Shown: in pieces, positions 1 to 7,469 of the stretch
How positions within the stretch are numbered: position 1 is the first letter of the stretch
How the letters are laid out: the number at the start of each line of letters is the position of its first letter
Translations under genes and position numbers: made by a program
The notes under the pieces: generated by a model
Database searches by the model: none
What the model saw: only the letters and a program-made list of their open reading frames with translations
Told to the model about the DNA's origin: nothing
NCBI GenBank assembly: GCA_900546455.1
Contig: URCS01000010.1
Location: forward strand, 1 to 44,358
Reading direction: 5' to 3'
Source: an uncultured Collinsella sp.
Lineage (GTDB): Bacteria; Actinomycetota; Coriobacteriia; Coriobacteriales; Coriobacteriaceae
Length of the DNA: 44,358 nucleotides

Positions 1-30
1 CTGGAGTTCAGACGTGTGCTCTTCCGATCT
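1..30. other. Illumina adapter remnant (not genomic)
   Basis: The first 30 bases match, from memory, the Illumina TruSeq read-2/index adapter; they end in the well-known GCTCTTCCGATCT. They are a library artefact left at the contig end. They interrupt the DUF1015 gene that runs off this end, so the last residues of any translation there are false. Confidence 0.96.
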
Positions 31-232
31 TCGCCACAACGCCCGTCACGCGCCCCGGCTCCCCCGAGCATTCGTACACGTAATACGCCGCACCCGGGTC
101 CTTGAGCATCAGGCCATCGGCAATGGCTCCGCGCAGAGCATCGTTGCCGCTCAGGATGCTGCCCATTGCGGGCAACGCCTCGAGCACGCGGTCCTGAGCC
201 GGGCGGATGCAGGGAAACGGAAGTGCTTTCAT
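31..232 (-). CDS. DUF1015 family protein, N-terminal fragment
   Basis: The first 67 or so residues of a minus-strand protein are present, and the rest is lost at the contig edge where adapter sequence begins. The start MKALPFPCIRP and the following A-x-D-x-V segment resemble the opening of DUF1015 proteins, a family of unknown biochemical function. Members often sit beside serA and serC in Firmicutes and Actinobacteria. Here serA and serC are transcribed in the same direction about 2.8 kb upstream. It starts 39 bases after the stop of the M20 peptidase on the same strand, so the two are probably co-transcribed. The family call is from recall of the N-terminal pattern and genomic context, with no catalytic residue visible. 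Residues after the Val-Ala-Lys near position 31 come from adapter and should be ignored. Confidence 0.6.
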
Positions 233-271
233 GGGCGGTCCTAACGCACGAGTTGGTTTGTTCGCGGCTTA

Positions 272-1492
272 TTATGCCCCAACTTGGCCATCCGCGCCCC
301 AGAGCGTGTTGTCGGCGAGCGCGATGAGCACACTCTGGCAGCGAACGATGTCGGCGTGGGGCACATATTCGTTGGGCTTGTGGGCGAGTGCGAGCGAGCC
401 TGGGCCATAGCTCATGCAGCTACGGTTACCCGTCTTGCCGGCAATGACGGCAGTGTCGGTGTAGCCGGTAAAGAAGCCGACGGTCGTGTCCGTGCCCGTT
501 ACATCGTCTGCTGCGCACTTGAGTGCAGCTAGAAGGGGAGAGACCGGATCGCGCTCGATAGCGGGGCGGTCGCCCGTCACGGCGTAGCTGCCGTGGCAAC
601 CGGGAACCGCGGCCTCGGCGGCGGCAATAGCATGCTCGACCATATTGATTGCGGCGGCCGTATCGGTCGGCGGGGTCAGACGCATGTCGACCCAGACTTT
701 GGCGCGGTCGGGCACGACATAGGGGCGATATCCGCCCTCGATTTGGCCAAACGTGATGGTCGAAGGCCCCAGCTCATCGTGCGCGGGCAGCGCCACAAAC
801 GCGCGACGGAGCGAACACACGACCTCGGCCATGGCGGCGACGGCATCCGCGCCCTTCCACGGCTGGCTCGCATGCGCCGTTACGCCAGCCATTTCAATCT
901 CGAACCACGTGCGCCCCTTGTGCGCCACCTGGATCTGTCCGTCGGTGGGCTCGGTGTCCAGCACCCATTCACGCGAGCCGACCCAGCCGGCATCGATGGC
1001 TGCCTCTGAGCCGCGCATAAAGTCCTCCTCGTCGACCGAGCAAATGAGTGAGAAGCCACGGCGGGGCAGCTCGCCTTCTGCCGCCACGCGCTCGAGCGTA
1101 TGGACCAGTGCGGCAATGGCGCAGGCCAGGCCACCCTTCATATCGCAGGCACCGCGGCCATAGAGTTTGTTGTTGCGCACAACCGCCCCGAGCGGCGGCG
1201 TGTCCGCGTCCCAGCCATCGCCCAAGGTTACGGTATCCATGTGGCAGATATAGACCAGCCGCGGCTCGTCGCTTTGGCCCGGCACGGTGACTTTAAGGTT
1301 GCGGCGCCCGGGCAGCACCTCGAGTTCCTCAACCTGCACGGCATGGAGCGCAGAACTACTAAGTTGTGCCAGCTGCTCCTCAATGAGCCTCTTAATGAAG
1401 CGCTCAATTTCATCCTCATACGCGCCCGGGTCTGAGCTGTCGATCCGCACAAGCTCCTGCGCAAGCCGCCAGGCAGAGTCCTCATCAACCAT
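272..1492 (-). CDS. M20 family metallopeptidase (ArgE/DapE/CPG2 type)
   Basis: A 406-aa zinc-dependent hydrolase of the family that cleaves acylated amino acids or small peptides in the cytoplasm. The metal ligands are recognisable: H84-x-D86 in ICHMDTV, D117 in RGACDMKGG, the general-base pair E155-E156 in SVDEED, an Asp in VLDTEP, and a late His in LALAHKPNE. Between them lies the lid or dimerisation segment beginning near MAGVTAHASQP. The open frame extends 26 codons further upstream. I chose the ATG at 1492 because a TGAGG ribosome site lies just before it and the protein then begins MVDEDSAWRLAQELVRID, as M20 proteins do. Substrate cannot be told from sequence; the succinyl-diaminopimelate, acetylornithine and Xaa-dipeptide types share these motifs. 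It precedes the DUF1015 gene on the same strand. Confidence 0.88.
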   Translation of the reverse strand: MVDEDSAWRLAQELVRIDSSDPGAYEDEIERFIKRLIEEQLAQLSSSALHAVQVEELEVLPGRRNLKVTVPGQSDEPRLVYICHMDTVTLGDGWDADTPPLGAVVRNNKLYGRGACDMKGGLACAIAALVHTLERVAAEGELPRRGFSLICSVDEEDFMRGSEAAIDAGWVGSREWVLDTEPTDGQIQVAHKGRTWFEIEMAGVTAHASQPWKGADAVAAMAEVVCSLRRAFVALPAHDELGPSTITFGQIEGGYRPYVVPDRAKVWVDMRLTPPTDTAAAINMVEHAIAAAEAAVPGCHGSYAVTGDRPAIERDPVSPLLAALKCAADDVTGTDTTVGFFTGYTDTAVIAGKTGNRSCMSYGPGSLALAHKPNEYVPHADIVRCQSVLIALADNTLWGADGQVGA

Positions 1493-1646
1493 ATGCAACC
1501 TCACAATCAATTTGCTTTCCAAACCGATTGTAAGCCTCCTGAGAGATCCGCGACGTGCGCGCAGCAGCATTTACCGTTCGCAGGCCGAGCCAGCGCGTTT
1601 GCCGTCCAAGCGGGTTTACAAACGGCGCGGTGGGTACGTAGCCTTT

Positions 1647-2696
1647 ATGGACGACATGCTGTGCGACATATCTGCCTTTCGGTATCACCGGATACCTCCA
1701 CAGGTTTTGGCGATAATGCCGGACCTGCCCGATTCTGCGGACGATCCGCGCAGGGAGCGCCTTTGCGAGCATCCGCTCGTCGCGCATTTCCTGGGCACCC
1801 CGTTACACGTTTTGGCGCAGGGCGGCTGCGGGCGTAAGGGCGATCGCATTGTCAGGCATGTTTGGAACGGGGAGAGGCCGTTTGATTCCGTGCGGCAGAC
1901 AGAGTTTGGCCTCGATGTTGCGTCCCCACTCTTTTCCCTGTTGACCCTGGCTTCCTCGGTCTCAAACGAGCGTCTGATCATGTGCATGTATGAGATGTGC
2001 GGCACCTTTGCCGTGTGCAAGATCGCACCTCAGGTAAAGTCGGCACTTGTGCAGGCATATGGGGGCCAGTGGGGTGACGCACGGTTGGGTTGGGAAAATG
2101 TAAAGGATGTCTCGGGGAATCCAACGGACCTGTGGAAACGACCGCCCTTGATCGAGTTCTCTGAACTTACAGAGTACGTCGATAAGATCCCGGGGCTCCG
2201 CGGTGCTAAATCGTTCACACGTGCCGCGAAATGCATTACGGGGGTGGCGGCATCGCCGCTTGAGGTCCAGGCTTCGATGCTGTTTGGCCTTACGAGGTTG
2301 CGCGGCGGCGAAGGGCTGCGCCTTACCAATAACGTTGAGATTCGTATGACGCGCAGCGCCCGCCTGATTTCGGGGCTTGATAGGCGCTATGCCGATATTT
2401 TGCTGGCAAATAAGGACGGCAGCCGAGAGTGTCTGGTTGAATGCCAGGGCAAAGCCATTCACGGATCCATTGAATCCAAGATCTCGGACTCCGATCGAAC
2501 GACGGCCTTGCAAGCCATGGGATATCCCGTCGTTCTGATGACCTATGGTCAGCTGGCCGACTCCGATGCCTTCCGCGTGGTAATGGAGCTCATCATGTCC
2601 TATCTCGATGTGCCGCTGAAAGACAAGACGCCGCGACAGCAGGAGCTCGAACGGCGGCTTCGTGAGGAGATTTTTATCGATTGGGCAGGAATGTAG
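1647..2696 (+). CDS. AbiEi/DUF559-like protein with PD-(D/E)xK-like C-terminus
   Basis: A 349-aa protein, not confidently assigned. The N-terminal part (CDISAFRYHRIPPQVL) recalls the A-L-x-x-H segment of AbiEi-type and related actinobacterial proteins. The C-terminal part has RRYADILLANKDG, then LVECQGKAIHG, then S-D-R-T-T-A-L-x-x-M-G-Y-P-V-V. This is the order of a DUF559/Vsr-like nuclease fold: Asp, then E-x-Q/D-G, then a conserved Arg followed by L-x-x-x-G-Y-x-V. Such proteins are common solitary genes in Coriobacteria. It could be an antitoxin-like regulator or an inactive nuclease, and no AbiEii toxin neighbour is present. The start is uncertain: the frame is open back to 1287 and the ATG at 1647 has only a weak ribosome site; the ATG at 1656 is possible too. 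It is divergent from the M20 gene. Confidence 0.55.
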   Translation: MDDMLCDISAFRYHRIPPQVLAIMPDLPDSADDPRRERLCEHPLVAHFLGTPLHVLAQGGCGRKGDRIVRHVWNGERPFDSVRQTEFGLDVASPLFSLLTLASSVSNERLIMCMYEMCGTFAVCKIAPQVKSALVQAYGGQWGDARLGWENVKDVSGNPTDLWKRPPLIEFSELTEYVDKIPGLRGAKSFTRAAKCITGVAASPLEVQASMLFGLTRLRGGEGLRLTNNVEIRMTRSARLISGLDRRYADILLANKDGSRECLVECQGKAIHGSIESKISDSDRTTALQAMGYPVVLMTYGQLADSDAFRVVMELIMSYLDVPLKDKTPRQQELERRLREEIFIDWAGM

Positions 2697-2723
2697 CCGC
2701 GCGGGTGGAAAACGGTCGCGCGG
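2697..2723 (+). terminator. possible weak terminator hairpin
   Basis: A perfect 7-base inverted repeat, CCGCGCG at 2697-2703 and CGCGCGG at 2717-2723, lies directly after the stop of the AbiEi-like gene. No uridine run follows at once (a short TTTT comes 7 bases later), so termination is plausible but weak. Confidence 0.35.
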
Positions 2724-2974
2724 ACTAGAGTTTTGGTCGCAAAAAAGGCTTCGATTTTGCCTTGGGGGGCCTTAAAAATGCTATCTAGAATAAGTTGTTT
2801 CGGAAAATCGACAGTCAACTTACATTCGGCACATAGAGATCGATTTTTACCTATTAAAGTCCCTGATAAAGCTGTTTATCAAAGCGGGTGTGCTTAGCGA
2901 CTTGAGCCTCACTATCGATTATCTGAAAAAACTTGTTCTGGGTATCATTTTAAAGTCGTCCGGAGCAACAAAAT
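2724..2974. other. AT-rich gene-free stretch
   Basis: About 250 bases between the convergent AbiEi-like gene and serA. It is clearly richer in A+T than its surroundings and contains an imperfect stem, AAGGC with GCCTT, near 2746-2764. No reading frame with a ribosome site and no recognised RNA was found. The segment around 2805-2820 has the look of a lineage repeat, but no second copy was found in this window. Confidence 0.5.
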
Positions 2975-3003
2975 CGGCCCCCGTTTCGTGAAAACGGGGG
3001 CCG
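2975..3003 (-). terminator. serA terminator
   Basis: A perfect 12-base stem, 2975-2986 with 2992-3003, and a 5-base loop. On the minus strand it is followed by ATTTTGTT. It lies 40 bases past the serA stop and fits a rho-independent terminator for the serC-serA unit. Confidence 0.85.
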
Positions 3004-3043
3004 AATGGGCTTCGTGGCCTGTCTGACTGGCTTGGCGTCGGCG

Positions 3044-4207
3044 CTATTTAATCACGCGCACGCGATACATCGACGGAATCTGCTTGAGCGCCTCGATCGT
3101 GCTGCCGTCCAGGTGCTCATCGGTGTCGAACATGGTGTAGGCGTTCTCGCCAGCGGACTCGTTGGTCATGCGCTGCACGTTGGCGTTGTCCTTGGCGAGA
3201 ATGGCCGTGATCTGGCCGATCATGTTGGGCACATTGGCATGCAGGCAGGCAATGCGGCTTGCGGCGCGCGCCTTGCCCATGCTGCAGGCGGGGTAGTTGA
3301 CGCTGTGCGCGATGTTGCCGTTTTCCAGGTAATCCTTGAGCTCGCTGATGGCCATGTCGGCGCAGTTGGCCTCGGCCTCGCCGGTGCCGGCGCCCGAGTG
3401 CGTGGTGATAAACGTGTTGGGCATCTTGACGGTCTTGGGTGTGGCAAAGTCGCAGCTAAACCAGCTGAGCTTGCCCGCGCGCAGGGCGGTATCGACGGCG
3501 TCTTCGTCGATGATGGTCTCGCGAGCGTAGTTGATGAGCACGGCGCCCGGTGCCAGCAGGTTAATCTGCTCGGTGCTGATCATGCCGATGGTGTCTGCCT
3601 TGCTGGGCACGTGGACAGTGAGGTAGTCGCAGCCGCGGCAGAGGTCCTCGAGCGTGCCCACGCGCTGCACCTCGCGGCTCAGCACCCACGCGTGCTCGAC
3701 GGAAATGAACGGATCGTAGCCGTAAACGTCCATGCCCAGGTCGACACAGGCGTTGGCGACCTTGGAGCCTACGTTGCCCAGGCCGATGACGCCGATGCGC
3801 TTGCCCTTGAGCTCGCGGCCCACAAAGGCCTTCTTGGCTTTTTCGGCATCGACCTGAATCTCGGGGTCGTCGGCGTTGTCACGCACCCAGTTCATCGATT
3901 GTACCACGCCGCGGCTCGAGAGCACCAGCATGCCCAGGACGAGCTCCTTGACGGCGTTGCTGTTGGCGCCGGGGGAGTTAAAGACGACGACGCCCTTCTT
4001 GGCGTACTCCTCGACGGGGATGTTGTTGACGCCGGCGCCGCAGCGGGCGATGGCGCGGATGCCCTCGGGCAGCTCGTAGCCGTGCAGGTCAGTCGAGCGC
4101 ATCAGGATGGCGTCGGCCTCCTCGGCGGTGCTCACAAATTCGTAGCCCTCGCCAAACTCGACTTTGCCGTCCTTGGTGATGTCGTCGATGGTCTTAATCT
4201 TGCGCAT
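3044..4207 (-). CDS. serA: D-3-phosphoglycerate dehydrogenase
   Basis: A 387-aa NAD-dependent dehydrogenase catalysing the first step of serine synthesis, from 3-phosphoglycerate to phosphohydroxypyruvate. The Rossmann motif is GVIGLGNVGSKVA, followed by an Asp in VYGYD at the end of the second strand. The catalytic Arg lies in ARCGAG (substrate loop) and NYARETIIDE, and the His in TTHSGAGT. The C-terminal ~80 residues, from NVPNMIGQITAILAK to YRVRVIK, form an ACT domain, the usual site of serine feedback inhibition. This is the short form with one ACT domain and no intervening domain. A clear AAGGAG site lies 6 bases before the ATG. It follows serC by 69 bases on the same strand, so serC-serA form an operon. 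Terminator at 2975-3003. Confidence 0.97.
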   Translation of the reverse strand: MRKIKTIDDITKDGKVEFGEGYEFVSTAEEADAILMRSTDLHGYELPEGIRAIARCGAGVNNIPVEEYAKKGVVVFNSPGANSNAVKELVLGMLVLSSRGVVQSMNWVRDNADDPEIQVDAEKAKKAFVGRELKGKRIGVIGLGNVGSKVANACVDLGMDVYGYDPFISVEHAWVLSREVQRVGTLEDLCRGCDYLTVHVPSKADTIGMISTEQINLLAPGAVLINYARETIIDEDAVDTALRAGKLSWFSCDFATPKTVKMPNTFITTHSGAGTGEAEANCADMAISELKDYLENGNIAHSVNYPACSMGKARAASRIACLHANVPNMIGQITAILAKDNANVQRMTNESAGENAYTMFDTDEHLDGSTIEALKQIPSMYRVRVIK

Positions 4208-4276
4208 GAAAAACTCCTTAGCAGGTTTGGTTTAAACAGGTGGTTTGAAGTGGCTGGTCGGCCCGCGCGTTGCGGG

Positions 4277-5401
4277 CTAGTTAGATCGCGGGCTCAAACT
4301 ACGCTGCGTTTCGAAGTCCTTCATGTACGAGGCCAGTGCCTGCACGTCTTCCATGGTTACGGCGTTGTAGACGCTGGCGCGCATGCCGCCTACCAGACGA
4401 TGGCCCTTGACGTTTTGAATCTGGTGCTCGGCCGCGCCTGCGACAAAGGCCGCGTCGAGTTCGGCGTCGCCGGTGCGGAAGGTGACGTTGGCGATGGAGC
4501 GGCTGTCGGCCTGCGTGGTGCCATGGAACAGCACACTGTGCTCGAGCAGGTCATAGAGCAGGTTGGCCTTGGCCCAGTTGCGCTCGGCCATGGCGGCAAG
4601 TCCGCCGGTCTCCTCGACCCACCGGAACACCTTGCCGCACACGTAGATGCCAAAGGTGTTGGGCGTGTTGAGCATGGAGCCCTTGGCGGCCTGGGTCTTA
4701 AGGTCCATGTACTGCGGCGCCCGCGCAAAGGCGGGGCCGTCGGCGATGAGGTCGTCGCGCACGATAACCACGGTCACGCCCGCGGCGCCGGCGTTTTTCT
4801 GCGCGCCGGCGTAGATGAGCCCGTAGCGCTCAACATCGAGCGGCTGCGACAGAAAGCAGCTCGAGACATCTGCGACCAGCGGTACGTCGCCGCAAGCGGG
4901 CAGCTCGTGGTACATGGTGCCAAAGATGGTGTTGTTCTGGCAGATGTAAACGTAGTCGAGCCCGTCGCTCGCGGCCTCGGCGGCAATGCGCGCGTTGATG
5001 TCGGCCATGTCGGGGATGCGGTCGAAGTTGGTGTCCTCGGAGCTCGCGAGCAGCACGGCCTCGCCGTACTTGGCGGCCTCCTTGTATGCCTTGTTGGCAA
5101 AGTTGCCGGTCACGATGTAGCCGGCGCGGCCGCGGCGCATGAGGTTCATGGGGATGCCCGCAAACTGCAGCGTGGCGCCGCCCTGCAAAAACAGGACACG
5201 GTAGTTGTCGGGGATGCTCAGCAGGCGACGCAGGGTTGCCTCGGCGTCGTCGATGATCTGCTGGTACATGCTAGATCGATGGCTCATCTCGAGCACGGAC
5301 ATGCCGCAACCGCGGTAGTCCATCATCTCGTCGGCGATCTCGGCGAGCACGCTTGTGGGCAGCGCTGCCGGGCCAGCTGAGAAGTTGTGCACACGTGCCA
5401 T
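4277..5401 (-). CDS. serC: phosphoserine aminotransferase
   Basis: A 374-aa class V PLP-dependent aminotransferase that converts phosphohydroxypyruvate and glutamate to phosphoserine, the second step of serine synthesis. The PLP lysine is K202 in GAQKNAG. Other family marks are the N-terminal NFSAGPAALP, the FLQGGATLQF segment and the closing GGMRASVYNAV. The ATG at 5401 is preceded by an AAGGGGG site. First gene of the serC-serA pair. A small GCCCGC/GCGGGC hairpin (4261-4277) overlaps its stop and may tune expression of serA, which starts 69 bases downstream. No separate phosphoserine phosphatase gene is nearby. Confidence 0.97.
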   Translation of the reverse strand: MARVHNFSAGPAALPTSVLAEIADEMMDYRGCGMSVLEMSHRSSMYQQIIDDAEATLRRLLSIPDNYRVLFLQGGATLQFAGIPMNLMRRGRAGYIVTGNFANKAYKEAAKYGEAVLLASSEDTNFDRIPDMADINARIAAEAASDGLDYVYICQNNTIFGTMYHELPACGDVPLVADVSSCFLSQPLDVERYGLIYAGAQKNAGAAGVTVVIVRDDLIADGPAFARAPQYMDLKTQAAKGSMLNTPNTFGIYVCGKVFRWVEETGGLAAMAERNWAKANLLYDLLEHSVLFHGTTQADSRSIANVTFRTGDAELDAAFVAGAAEHQIQNVKGHRLVGGMRASVYNAVTMEDVQALASYMKDFETQRSLSPRSN

Positions 5402-5533
5402 CTTCTAGTTCCCCCTTGTAGTCGTTTGGACGTTCGGGTTACTTTAGCACAGTGGAGCGCCAGGCGCGACCGCATCACGGTAAAACTCGAGTGCGTCGCT
5501 ATGATTTACAGGGTTGTTACATGGGGGGAGGGT

Positions 5534-5705
5534 TTATCTGGAGGCTCGCATCCGATCTGCCTCTGCCTTTACCTGTTTCCAAGGGCGCACGCGGCCGTTG
5601 GTGAGGTCATCGTAACCATGAGCGATGGTACGTTGAATGTGATCTTCGCGTTCCTGAATGGTAGTTAGCGCGCGTCTGATTAGAAATAGGCTTTACGGCA
5701 GGCAT
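5534..5705 (-). pseudogene. broken antitoxin gene (Phd/YefM or RelB type)
   Basis: On the minus strand an AAGGAG site (5712-5717) leads to an ATG at 5705 and the peptide MPAVKPISNQTRANY, a typical Phd/YefM-like opening. After about 15 codons that frame falls into unrelated sequence and stops. The next frame continues as TIQEREDHIQ and GYDDLTNGRVRPWKQVKAE, ending at a TAA (5534-5536). That is the helical tail (G-R-x-R-x-W-x-x-V-K) of RelB-like antitoxins. The total of 172 bases is not a multiple of three, which fits a single frameshift near 5660, perhaps with an internal loss. No toxin gene follows; serC comes next. Read as the remnant of a toxin-antitoxin pair. A sequencing error cannot be excluded. 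Confidence 0.6.
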
Positions 5706-5717
5706 ATGAAGCTCCTT

Positions 5718-5745
5718 ACATAGAATCATATGTATAACTCTATGT
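5718..5745 (-). promoter_or_regulatory. operator-like palindrome of the antitoxin remnant
   Basis: The inverted repeat ACATAGA (5718-5724) and TCTATGT (5739-5745) flanks an AT-rich centre with -10-like hexamers on the minus strand, just upstream of the ribosome site of the antitoxin remnant. Toxin-antitoxin genes usually repress themselves through such palindromes. The assignment rests on position and symmetry only. Confidence 0.45.
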
Positions 5746-6012
5746 TGAGTGTAGCGGAGGGTGGCGTTGGGCGTGTGCGTGCCTGCATTCGTAAGCGCGG
5801 TTGTCTGGCAAGTGTGATTTGGGGCGACCTCGTTAAAGTTTCTAAGCTGCGAAAATGACCGTTAACCGGATTAAATTTTGTTGCTCAACATTTGACACTC
5901 TGGGCGTGGTAACTTTTTTACCAACAGGTATGATTATTGTCATGTGCGCCGCGCCTGCCTGCCGGGTTGCGGCGCACTTGTGACAGCCTTTGACACCCTT
6001 GGAGCGTGCACT
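5746..6012 (+). promoter_or_regulatory. BREX upstream region with two inverted repeats
   Basis: The gap before brxA holds several control-like elements. TTGACA occurs at 5892-5897 and TATGAT at 5929-5934, but they are too far apart to be one promoter. The inverted repeat TGGTAA/TTACCA (5907-5923) lies over the -35 position of a promoter that would use TATGAT. A perfect 9-base inverted repeat, GTGCGCCGC (5944-5952) and GCGGCGCAC (5969-5977), lies downstream and could form a leader hairpin. GGAG at 6001-6004 is a ribosome site with ideal spacing to GTG 6013. Some BREX loci are controlled by dedicated regulators; none is encoded here. Bases 5746-5880 show nothing I can name. Confidence 0.45.
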
Positions 6013-6037
6013 GTGGATGTAACCACAAAAAGCGTTC

Positions 6038-6047
6038 GGGGGGGGGG
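6038..6047 (+). repeat. poly-G tract (G10) at brxA start
   Basis: Ten consecutive G, the longest homopolymer I noticed in the window, ending in the first base of the in-frame GTG codon (6047) of brxA. Tracts of this kind slip during replication. See the phase-variation finding. Confidence 0.95.
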
Positions 6048-6697
6048 TGCTCACCCGCGAGCAATTCCTCCCGCATGAGATGCGCATCGTCGCTGCCCTT
6101 CGCATGCAGGGCGCAAGCGACGAGCAGGTCATTGTACGCGTAAAGAGCGAGAACCTCTTTCAATATCCCACGGAGCGCATGGTCGCCAACCGCGCTACCG
6201 TGTGCCTTCGCCGCCTTGACGCCATGGTGCCCACGGACGCCGTATGCGCCGCGCGCGGCATCGACCCCAAAACCGCCGTCGAGGCTGCGTCATCCCTAAC
6301 CAGGCTCATGGCATCCGGCACTCCCACGCAGGCGGACCAGGCCATCTTCTACAGCATGATCTGCCGCTACGATATCGTGCGCGAGCTCGTGCTCGTCGAG
6401 GTAGGGGAGCGCCTACAAAACTTCGATTATGCCTTTACGGCGGTTGACCTCAACGCCTTTATGACACGCTTTACCACGGAGTATCCGGACGTGGCCCGCT
6501 GGACTGAGGCCACGGTCAAGCGCATTAAGGGCTCGCTCCGCCAGACGCTCCGCCATGCCGGCCTTATCGGCGAGGGCCAGGGCCCGGAGTCCGAGCGCCT
6601 GTCACCACTCTTCCTCGATTCTGATGTCGAGCGAGCCTTGGTTCAGCTGGGCGAGCAGTCGCTTATCGCGGCCCTTACCGGCAGGGCGGTGATGTAG
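6047..6697 (+). CDS. brxA: BREX protein BrxA (DUF1819)
   Basis: A 216-aa homologue of BrxA, the small first-gene product of type 1 BREX; family members are helical DNA-binding proteins. Family features: LTREQFLPHEMRIVAAL at the start, ENLFQYPTERM around residue 35, the central QADQAIFYSMICRYDIVREL, and W-T-E-A-T-V-K-R-I-K-G-S-L in the C-terminal part. The start is the problem. In this assembly the only in-frame start is GTG 6047, whose first base is the last G of a G10 run, with only that run as a possible ribosome site. A better site, GGAG 6001-6004 with GTG 6013 eight bases on, lies upstream but is out of frame by one. With nine G it would give VDVTTKSVRGG fused to this protein. As assembled, translation from 6013 ends after 21 codons at a TGA near 6076. 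It stops one base before brxB. Confidence 0.9.
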   Translation: MLTREQFLPHEMRIVAALRMQGASDEQVIVRVKSENLFQYPTERMVANRATVCLRRLDAMVPTDAVCAARGIDPKTAVEAASSLTRLMASGTPTQADQAIFYSMICRYDIVRELVLVEVGERLQNFDYAFTAVDLNAFMTRFTTEYPDVARWTEATVKRIKGSLRQTLRHAGLIGEGQGPESERLSPLFLDSDVERALVQLGEQSLIAALTGRAVM

Positions 6698-6698
6698 C

Positions 6699-7391
6699 GT
6701 GGCTCCCGTCAAAAGCGCCGTCGACCCTGTCATCACCCCGGCGACCGATCTCACCACCAATATCGGCATCCATTCCCGCAAGAGCGTCGTGGCGGCGCAT
6801 GCCCGCTCCGAGCGTGCCTGTCAGGAATTTGAGCGCCGTGCGCAGCTTCTGCGCGAGTGCCTGTGCAGCGAGGACTTTTTGGCCAACAAGGGCATAGGCA
6901 ATGAGATCGGCTTCCACACCTTTTGCTATGACCCCGCGCTGGAGTTTGAGGCGCGTGCATTATTTGACACCCTTTCACGCGATGCCGAGGCCGACAAGCT
7001 TCCGTGCACGCTCAAGGTCGTGAACCTTTACGACGCCGTGCTGGCAATTCTCGAAAAGCGCCGTGTCCTTAAGGCCATCCCACGCCAAGAGGAGCGCCGC
7101 GGTACCCAGCGCGTGCTCGAGGACGTGGCCAAGTTCGCCTCGCCCGAGAAAGTCGCCGCGTACATCCTTGAGCAGACCGAGCCGCACGCGCCTGGGGACG
7201 TCGTTCTCCTCACCGGCGCGGGCGAGGTCTTCCCATTCTTTCGCATGCACACGCTTCTCCACTGCATGCTTGCGGATTTTGATGAGGTGCCTGTGGTCGC
7301 CGCCTATCCGGGCAGTTTCAACGGCTCTTCTTTCCAGCTCTTTAACCGTCTGCCGGCCGACAACTACTACCGCGCCATCGATATCTCGTAA
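6699..7391 (+). CDS. brxB: BREX protein BrxB (DUF1788)
   Basis: A 230-aa homologue of BrxB, a core BREX protein of unknown biochemistry that is required for defence in studied systems. The family pattern is clear: E-D-F-L-A-N-K-G-I-G-N-E-I-G-F-H, then CYDPALEFE, VVNLYDAVL, DVVLLTGAGEVFPF, R-M-H-T-L-L, and the ending YPGSFNGSS with ADNYYRA. The start is a GTG one base after the brxA stop, which suggests translational coupling. The ~35 residues before the family core are Ala/Ser-rich and may be a lineage-specific extension or mean that the real start lies downstream. 78 bases separate it from brxC. Confidence 0.92.
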   Translation: MAPVKSAVDPVITPATDLTTNIGIHSRKSVVAAHARSERACQEFERRAQLLRECLCSEDFLANKGIGNEIGFHTFCYDPALEFEARALFDTLSRDAEADKLPCTLKVVNLYDAVLAILEKRRVLKAIPRQEERRGTQRVLEDVAKFASPEKVAAYILEQTEPHAPGDVVLLTGAGEVFPFFRMHTLLHCMLADFDEVPVVAAYPGSFNGSSFQLFNRLPADNYYRAIDIS

Positions 7392-7469
7392 GCACGGCTC
7401 CCCGCAGACAAGTCCCTGCCGCCGGTAACAACCCTTTGCCATAACGTTCCCAAACCCAAAGGAGCACCC

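Noticed and set aside
3005..5380. 791-aa plus-strand open frame
   Set aside because: It is the antisense shadow of serA and serC, with Val/His/Gly-rich composition typical of reversed high-G+C coding sequence.
5387..5668. 93-aa plus-strand frame upstream of BREX
   Set aside because: No ribosome site, Cys-rich; the minus-strand antitoxin remnant explains the region better.
5892..5934. TTGACA (5892) and TATGAT (5929) as one promoter
   Set aside because: They are 31 bases apart, far beyond the 15-19 range.
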